A stretch of 64,000 nucleotides of DNA from Modestobacter italicus (lineage in GTDB: Bacteria > Actinomycetota > Actinomycetes > Mycobacteriales > Geodermatophilaceae). The notes beneath the pieces were generated by a model. The model had not been told where the DNA came from. It made no database searches and worked only from the letters and a program-made list of their open reading frames with translations. The DNA lies in the NCBI RefSeq assembly GCF_019799965.1, contig NZ_JABGCJ010000010.1:36346-100345 (forward strand), read 5' to 3'. Every line of letters begins with the position of its first letter. Position 1 is the first letter of the stretch. Shown here piece after piece: positions 58,757 to 64,000 of the stretch. The translations under genes were made by a program, and so were the position numbers.

Positions 58757-59781
58757 CCGTACGGCCCGCCCATGCCGTAGGGGTCGGCGGCGGCGTCGTC
58801 GGGCACCGGCACGAACTCCAGCACCGACTCGCCCTCGGTGAGCCCGCCGGTGATCTCGACCTGCTGGCCGTCGGTGAGGCCCAGGGTGACCGGCCGCTCC
58901 TCGGGGGTGCCGTCGGCACCGGGCACCCAGACCGTGCCGTTCTGCACCGAGCCCTGCACCGCGGTCACCGGCACCACCAGCGCGTCGGCGACCTCCCCGG
59001 CCTGGATGGCCACGGTCGCCGCCATCCCGGAGAAGACCGTCACCCCGGCCGGGACGGCGCACCGGGCGGTGGTGGTCGCGGTGATCGGCATGCCGGTCAT
59101 CGGGTCGACCCCGGCGGTGGCCTGGTCGTCCTCGCCCTGCGGGGCGCCGAGGGTGAGCCCGGTGCAGGTGAACGGTGCAGGGCCGCCGGTGACGGTGACC
59201 TCGGCGGTGCCGGGCGGGCTGAGCAGGCGGAACTGGTCGGCCTGGGACAGCGACGCGGTCACCGAGAGCGTGCCGGGGGAGATCGTGCCGACGGCGTCGC
59301 CGACCGCCACCACCTGGTCCTTGAGCACGTCGAGGGTGGCCAGCCGGCCGGCCGCCGTCGCGGTGACGGTCACGACCCTGACCAGCGGGTCGCGCGGGGT
59401 CGACGTCGGGTTGCCCTCGGCGTCGGTCCCGACGACGGGGTCCCGCTCCTCCTCGTACCGGACGTCCAGCAGCTTGTCGCCCACGGCCACCGTGGCCCCC
59501 GGGCTGACGTGCAGCCGGCTCACCGTCCCGGCGGCGGTGGCCTTGACCGGCACCGCCGGGTCGGCAGCGATGGCGCCCTGCACGGAGACGGTGTTGGTCA
59601 CCGTGCCTCGGCCGACCGGGATCTCCGGGGAGCCCAGGTCGACACCGGGCGCGCCGGAGGCCCCGGCCGGGTCGGCGTCGCCACCGCTGCCGCGGAAGGC
59701 CAGGACGACGAGGGCGACGGCGATCACCGCCCAGATCAGGATTCTCAGCACGGGCAGGACCCAGGTCCGGACCACCGTCAT
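58753..59781 (-). CDS. HlyD/MacA-like periplasmic-adaptor-type protein
   Basis: This 342-residue membrane-anchored protein has an N-terminal helix (~10-30), followed by lipoyl/biotinyl-like hairpin regions (VKATAAGTVSRLHVSPGATV near 78 and TATAAGRLATLDVLKDQVV near 140) and a beta-barrel. Two cysteines (CTGLTLG and ARCAVPAG, ~45 residues apart) lie in the extracellular part and may pair. Such adaptors occur with MacB permeases in Gram-positive bacteria that lack an outer membrane. The C-terminal end is Asp/Pro/Gly-rich. First gene of the adaptor-ATPase-permease operon; divergent from treZ. Confidence 0.88.
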   Translation of the reverse strand: MTVVRTWVLPVLRILIWAVIAVALVVLAFRGSGGDADPAGASGAPGVDLGSPEIPVGRGTVTNTVSVQGAIAADPAVPVKATAAGTVSRLHVSPGATVAVGDKLLDVRYEEERDPVVGTDAEGNPTSTPRDPLVRVVTVTATAAGRLATLDVLKDQVVAVGDAVGTISPGTLSVTASLSQADQFRLLSPPGTAEVTVTGGPAPFTCTGLTLGAPQGEDDQATAGVDPMTGMPITATTTARCAVPAGVTVFSGMAATVAIQAGEVADALVVPVTAVQGSVQNGTVWVPGADGTPEERPVTLGLTDGQQVEITGGLTEGESVLEFVPVPDDAAADPYGMGGPYG

Positions 59782-59996
59782 GTCGGCTCTCTTCGTCGCG
59801 CGGAACGGAAGCGTCAGGAACGTAGCGGTGCGGAGGCCCCGTCGACGTCATCCCGGCGACGGAAACGCCGTCGTGACCAGGTCATCCCCCGGGTGGACGC
59901 CGCGGCTGCGGAGTCGTGCCCGCTGTCACGGTTGACCGCCGGGCGCCCGGGCATGATCGACCTGCCCGTCCCCGCCCGCGCCCTGGAGGCCCCCGC

Positions 59997-61751
59997 ATGT
60001 CCGAGCCCGTCGAGTTCGCCGTCTGGGCGCCGTTGCCCGAGCGGGTCCGCCTCCAGGTGGGCGGCGAGGTGCACGACATGCAGCGGGACGACGCCGGCTG
60101 GTGGCGCGCCGAGGTCGCCGCCGCCCCCGAGGCCGACTACGGCTTCCTGCTGGGTGACGTCGAGACGCCGCGGCCGGACCCGCGCTCGCGCCGTCAGCCC
60201 GAGGGCGTGCACGGTCTCTCCCGCCGGTTCGACCCCTCCGCGCACCGCTGGGGCGACCGCGCCTGGACCGGGCGGCCGCTGGCCGGTGGGGTCGTGTACG
60301 AGCTGCACATCGGCACCTTCACCCCGGAGGGCACGCTGGACGCCGCGATCGACCGGCTCGACCACCTGACCGACCTGGGCGTCGACTTCGTCGAGCTGCT
60401 GCCGGTCAACGCCTTCAACGGCACGCACAACTGGGGCTACGACGGCGTCGCCTGGTACGCCGTGCAGGAGACCTACGGCGGTCCGGCCGCTTACCAGCGG
60501 TTCGTCGACGCCTGCCACCAGCGCGGACTCGGCGTGATCCAGGACGTCGTCTACAACCACCTGGGCCCCTCCGGCAACTACCTGCCCGAGTTCTTCCCGA
60601 TCTTCGCGGAAGGCGGGGCGAACACCTGGGGCAACTCGATCAACCTGTCCGGCCCGGACTCCGACGAGGTGCGTCGCTACATCATCGACAACGCGCTGAT
60701 GTGGCTGCGCGACATGCACGTCGACGGGCTGCGGCTGGACGCCGTCCACGCCCTCGTCGACGAGCGGGCCACCCACGTGCTGGAGGAGATGGCGGCCGAG
60801 GTGGCGAAGCTGTCGGTGGCCGAGGGCCGCCCGCTGACGCTGATCGCGGAGAGCGACCTCAACGACCCGCGCATGGTGACCCCGCGGGTGGCCGGCGGCA
60901 CCGGGCTGGACGCGCAGTGGAGCGACGACTTCCACCACTCGCTGCACACCCAGCTGACCGGCGAGGGCCAGGGCTACTACGCCGACTTCGCCGCCGCGGG
61001 GCTCGGCGGGCTGGCGAAGGTGCTCACCGGCGCCTACTTCCACGCCGGTGACTGGTCCAGCTTCCGCCGCCGGCACCACGGCCGCCCGGTCGACACCGCC
61101 GCACTGCCGGGCTGGAAGTTCCTGGGCTACCTGCAGGACCACGACCAGATCGGCAACCGCGCGGTCGGCGACCGGATCTCCGCGTCCCTCTCCCCCGGCC
61201 TCCTCGGCGTCGGCGCGACCCTGGTGCTGACCAGCCCGTTCACCCCGATGCTGTTCATGGGCGAGGAGTGGGGCGCCTCAACGCCGTGGCAGTTCTTCAC
61301 CAGCCACCCGGAGCCGGAGCTGGGCAAGGCCACCGCCGAGGGCCGGATCGGCGAGTTCGCCGCGCACGGCTGGGACGCCGCCGTGGTGCCGGACCCGCAG
61401 GACCCGGAGACGTTCACCCGCTCCAAGCTGGACTGGTCGGAGGTCGCCCAGGAGCCGCACGCGCACGTGCTGGCCGTGCACAAGGCGCTGCTGGCGCTGC
61501 GGCGGCGGCACCCGGAGCTGGTCGACCCGGACCTGTCCGCGGTCCAGGTGCACTGGGACGACGCCGACCGCTGGCTGGTGGTGCACCGCGGCTCGCTGCG
61601 GGTGGTCGCGAACCTCTCCGACCAGCCGCGGGAGATCGACCTGGACGCACCAGCCACCCACGTGCTGTTCGCCAGCGGGGAGCTGCCCGAGCTGGACGGT
61701 GCGCAGGTGACGGTGCCGGCGGAGAGCGCCGTCGTCCTCGCGACCCACTGA
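59997..61751 (+). CDS. treZ: Maltooligosyltrehalose trehalohydrolase
   Basis: TreZ releases trehalose from the maltooligosyl trehalose made by TreY. The 584-residue GH13 protein has an N-terminal CBM48-like domain, [20 protein letters not shown] near 100, [14 protein letters not shown] near 185, nucleophile Asp in [12 protein letters not shown] near 245, acid Glu in [12 protein letters not shown] near 285 and Asp in [10 protein letters not shown] near 380. The ATG at 59997 follows a CTGGAGG ribosome-binding site; 27 in-frame upstream codons are not needed. It completes the glgX-treY-treZ trehalose route but is split off by 4.3 kb. Confidence 0.96.
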   Translation: MSEPVEFAVWAPLPERVRLQVGGEVHDMQRDDAGWWRAEVAAAPEADYGFLLGDVETPRPDPRSRRQPEGVHGLSRRFDPSAHRWGDRAWTGRPLAGGVVYELHIGTFTPEGTLDAAIDRLDHLTDLGVDFVELLPVNAFNGTHNWGYDGVAWYAVQETYGGPAAYQRFVDACHQRGLGVIQDVVYNHLGPSGNYLPEFFPIFAEGGANTWGNSINLSGPDSDEVRRYIIDNALMWLRDMHVDGLRLDAVHALVDERATHVLEEMAAEVAKLSVAEGRPLTLIAESDLNDPRMVTPRVAGGTGLDAQWSDDFHHSLHTQLTGEGQGYYADFAAAGLGGLAKVLTGAYFHAGDWSSFRRRHHGRPVDTAALPGWKFLGYLQDHDQIGNRAVGDRISASLSPGLLGVGATLVLTSPFTPMLFMGEEWGASTPWQFFTSHPEPELGKATAEGRIGEFAAHGWDAAVVPDPQDPETFTRSKLDWSEVAQEPHAHVLAVHKALLALRRRHPELVDPDLSAVQVHWDDADRWLVVHRGSLRVVANLSDQPREIDLDAPATHVLFASGELPELDGAQVTVPAESAVVLATH

Positions 61752-61753
61752 GC

Positions 61754-62479
61754 GTGCCGCCGCTCCCCCACGACCCGGCCGGCCTGGCCGACGCCTACCG
61801 CGTCGCGCCGGGCCGGCACCTGCGGGTCAACTTCATCGCCTCGCTGGACGGCGCGGTCAGCGTCGAGGGCCGCAGTGGCGGGCTGGGGTCGGACGGCGAC
61901 CGGCGGGTGTTCCGGACCCTGCGGGCGCTGTCCGACGTCGTCCTGGTCGGCGCCGGGACCGCCGCGGCCGAGGGGTACCGCCCGGTGCTGCCCGGCTCCG
62001 CGGTGGGCCGACTACGGAGCTCCCTCGGCCGGCCGGCGACGATGCCGGTCGCGGTGGTCTCCCGGCGGGCGTCGCTGGCCCCGGACGACCAGCTGGTCAC
62101 CGACGCGGTCACCCCGACCCTGCTGGTGACCTGCGCGGCCGCCGACCCCGAGCGGCGTGCGGCGCTCGCCGCCGCCGGCGTGCAGGTGATGGTCTGCGGG
62201 GACGACGAGGTCGACCTGCCAGCCGCGCTGGACGCCCTCGCCGAGCGCGGGCTGCCCCAGGTGCTCTGCGAAGGCGGACCGGCGCTGTTCTCCGCTGCCC
62301 TCGCCTCGGGGGTGGTCGACGAGCTGGACCTGTCACTCGCCCCGCAGCTGGTCGGCGGCGGCCCCGGCCTGCTCCCCTCCGCTCTGGGGAGCCCGCTGCG
62401 GGCCGAGCTGCGGCAGGTCCTGGACGAGGACGGCGTCCTCTTCACCCGGTACGGGCTCCGGTCGGGCGCGGGCGGGTGA
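61754..62479 (+). CDS. RibD-C/dihydrofolate-reductase-like protein
   Basis: This 241-residue protein resembles the pyrimidine-reductase (RibD C-terminal) superfamily: RVNFIASLDGAVSVEGRSGGLG near residues 23-45, SDVVLVGAGTAAAEGYRP near 62-79, and CEGGPALFSAALASGVVDEL near 170-190, which bind NADPH and substrate. Stand-alone copies occur in actinobacteria, and the reaction may differ from riboflavin synthesis; no deaminase domain is present. The GTG at 61754 lies 2 bp after the treZ stop, so it is probably co-transcribed. Confidence 0.87.
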   Translation: MPPLPHDPAGLADAYRVAPGRHLRVNFIASLDGAVSVEGRSGGLGSDGDRRVFRTLRALSDVVLVGAGTAAAEGYRPVLPGSAVGRLRSSLGRPATMPVAVVSRRASLAPDDQLVTDAVTPTLLVTCAAADPERRAALAAAGVQVMVCGDDEVDLPAALDALAERGLPQVLCEGGPALFSAALASGVVDELDLSLAPQLVGGGPGLLPSALGSPLRAELRQVLDEDGVLFTRYGLRSGAGG

Positions 62480-62504
62480 CCCGCGGGTCGGCGAGGATCG
62501 GCTC

Positions 62505-63044
62505 GTGCCGGACCAGGTGGAGCAGATCGTCCTCGGCCTGTCGGACCTCCGTGCTGTGACGCGGTTCGCCGCGGAGAGCGCGGACGAGGTCCTGGACGCC
62601 TTCGAGACAGCGTGCCCGGGAGACCCGAGACCTCGCGAGGCGATCGCCGCGGCGTGGACGTTCGCCTCCGGGGGCGCACGTGGCAAGCCCTTGCGGGACG
62701 CCGGCTGGGCCGCGCACCGGGCAGCCCGCGCCGCCGGCGCCGGGGCCGCGGGCGAAGCGGCACGAGCAGCGATGCACGCCGCGTCTGCCGCGTACCTGCA
62801 CCCGCTCGCCGACGCCCACCAGGTCAAGCACGTCCTGGGCTCAGCTGCCCACGCGGCGCGGGCTGCCGAGCTCACCGCGGGCGACGACCGCTCCGTGGGT
62901 GACGAGCACATCGAGCGAGCTCGTCGCCGCGCGACCCCGGCCGTCGTGGACGTCTTGCTCCGGTACCCCGTTGCACCACCCGGCGGAGGCCGTGTCGGGG
63001 AACTCCTCCGCTCTCTCGACCGGGCACTCCGGGCTCTTGTCTGA
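62505..63044 (+). CDS. Putative immunity protein, Imm5-like
   Basis: This 179-residue, all-helical, Ala-rich protein matches what I recall of the Imm5-like family: LSDLRAVTRFAAESADEVLD near the N-terminus, [20 protein letters not shown] and AAMHAASAAYLHPLADAHQVKHVLGSAAHAARAAELTAG, with conserved His and Ala. Proteins of this type are annotated as immunity proteins from association with polymorphic toxins, but no toxin gene is seen here. The GTG at 62505 is 25 bp after the reductase gene. Function is inferred from family only. Confidence 0.65.
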   Translation: MPDQVEQIVLGLSDLRAVTRFAAESADEVLDAFETACPGDPRPREAIAAAWTFASGGARGKPLRDAGWAAHRAARAAGAGAAGEAARAAMHAASAAYLHPLADAHQVKHVLGSAAHAARAAELTAGDDRSVGDEHIERARRRATPAVVDVLLRYPVAPPGGGRVGELLRSLDRALRALV

Positions 63045-63088
63045 GCCGGCGTCGGTGGTGCTCCTCCGGTGGGCGGAACTGTCGTACC

Positions 63089-63104
63089 CCGTACGTATGT
63101 TCGA
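63089..63104 (+). promoter_or_regulatory. LexA-type SOS box over the promoter of the DUF222 gene
   Basis: CCGTAC-GTAT-GTTCGA matches the actinobacterial LexA consensus TCGAAC-N4-GTTCGA at 10 of 12 positions. Inside it, TATGTT (63096-63101) is a -10-like box 6 nt before the GTG, so LexA binding would block a leaderless transcript. Confidence 0.65.
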
Positions 63105-63107
63105 TGC

Positions 63108-64000
63108 GTGACGACGACCGCGGTGCCACCAGGCCCCTTCGAGCCGGTCATCGACATCGTGTACCTGGGCCGCCCTCATGCCCTCACCCGTCTGGCTGCC
63201 GAACCCGCGTCGTGGTCGGACGAGCAGCTGGCCACCGACCTGGACCGCATGCAACGGCGGCGGGCCAGGCTCGCCGCCGAAGAAGCCGAACTGATCCTCG
63301 CGCTCGCCGGCCACCGGCCCGCCACCGACGATCCACCGGCCGACTCCCCCGGCGCCCGCCGACCGGGCTGGACCAGCAGCACCGGTGACGGCGAGATCAG
63401 CGAGTTCTTCGTGACCGAGCTCGCGACCGTGCTCAACCTCGGTCACGGCACCGCCGCACTACGGCTGCGCCGGGCGCTGACCTGGTCGACCAAGCTGCCG
63501 GCCACCTTCGCCGCCCTGAAAGCCGGCGACCTGGACGAGCGCCGCGCCCAGGCACTGGCCGACACCCTCACCCACACCAACCCCACCGTCGCCGGCCAGG
63601 TCGAGAACACACTGCTCGGGGGAGCCGCCCATCTGTCGGTGTCCCGGCTGGAGAAGCGCGCCACCGCCCTGATGCTCGAGCTCGACGCCGCCGCAGCCGA
63701 CGAACGCCGAGCCGACGCCGACAAGACCGCCGACGTACGCGTCCACCCCTCACCGGTCGACGGGCGAGCGACGCTGGCCGCGGACCTGCCCACCGACGAG
63801 GCCGCCGAGTGCCACGACCTGCTCGACCAACTCGCCCGCATGCTCAAAGCCGACGGCGACCCCCGCCCCATCGGCGTCCTCCGCGCCCACGTGCTCTCAG
63901 CCCTGATCCGTCGCCCCGCCGACTCAGGACTGCCGGCGGTGGCCGCGAACCTGACCATCACCGCCGACCTCACCGCCCTCGAAGGCGCCAGCAGCACCAC
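63108..64000 (+). CDS. DUF222 / 13E12 repeat family protein (3' end outside window)
   Basis: The frame is open from the GTG at 63108 to the window end (at least 297 residues). It has the DUF222 layout: an N-terminal helical segment (SWSDEQLATDLDRMQRRRAR near 43), ISEFFVTELATVLNLGHGTA near 105, KAGDLDERRAQALADTL near 145, and LEKRATALMLELDAAAADER near 182. Such proteins usually end in an HNH endonuclease domain, which would lie beyond the window. The family (13E12 in mycobacteria) is repeated in genomes and often lies under LexA control. Start supported by the -10/SOS box 6 nt upstream. Confidence 0.85.
   Translation, partial: MTTTAVPPGPFEPVIDIVYLGRPHALTRLAAEPASWSDEQLATDLDRMQRRRARLAAEEAELILALAGHRPATDDPPADSPGARRPGWTSSTGDGEISEFFVTELATVLNLGHGTAALRLRRALTWSTKLPATFAALKAGDLDERRAQALADTLTHTNPTVAGQVENTLLGGAAHLSVSRLEKRATALMLELDAAAADERRADADKTADVRVHPSPVDGRATLAADLPTDEAAECHDLLDQLARMLKADGDPRPIGVLRAHVLSALIRRPADSGLPAVAANLTITADLTALEGASST

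Overview
This 64 kb window is high-GC chromosomal DNA from an actinobacterium. RbpA, OpcA, WhiA, a SufR-headed suf operon and the gene order uvrC-rapZ-yvcK-whiA-gap-pgk-tpiA-secG all point to that phylum. The overall look (GTG starts, many 1 or 4 bp gene overlaps, a DUF222/13E12 gene at the right edge, separate glgX, treY and treZ genes) suggests Geodermatophilaceae (Blastococcus, Modestobacter or Geodermatophilus). The family assignment is inference. Nearly everything is core housekeeping, with no phage, insertion sequence, CRISPR array, rRNA or tRNA seen.

Layout. 1-8.5 kb: a truncated membrane protein, then a minus-strand suf operon in the order sufR, B, D, Rieske ferredoxin, C, S, U, sufT-like (DUF59), GNAT; most junctions are overlapping stop/start codons. 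8.5-14 kb: a ClpC-like AAA+ unfoldase, heme A synthase (ctaA), a VanZ-like protein and heme O synthase (ctaB). 14-21.5 kb: the pentose phosphate set tkt-tal-zwf-opcA-pgl on the plus strand. 21.5-32.7 kb: rbpA, secG, an orphan peptide-binding lipoprotein, tpiA-pgk-gap, then whiA-yvcK-rapZ-uvrC, all minus strand. 32.9-45.7 kb: uvrA and a set of small metabolic or hydrolytic genes (amidase, MBL-fold, VOC, DUF2891, S9 peptidase, amidohydrolase). 45.8-50.5 kb: two terC paralogues and uvrB. 51.3-61.8 kb: glgX and treY, then a resuscitation-promoting-factor/LysM gene and a MacAB-like efflux operon, then treZ. 61.8-64 kb: a RibD/DHFR-like reductase, an Imm5-like immunity protein and a truncated DUF222 gene.

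Regulation visible in the sequence: a yybP-ykoY (manganese) riboswitch ahead of the second terC; a ydaO (c-di-AMP) riboswitch ahead of the Rpf/LysM gene; a LexA-type SOS box overlapping the promoter of the DUF222 gene; a palindrome at the sufR start codon; a recurrent TANNNT box 6-7 nt before start codons that implies leaderless mRNAs for at least nine genes; and strong hairpin terminators.

The least explained signal is a family of about 56 bp stop-codon-proximal hairpin repeats. Four copies follow tkt, secG, whiA and treY. Each begins 4-5 nt after the stop codon, and their stems differ in sequence but compensate, so the fold is conserved.
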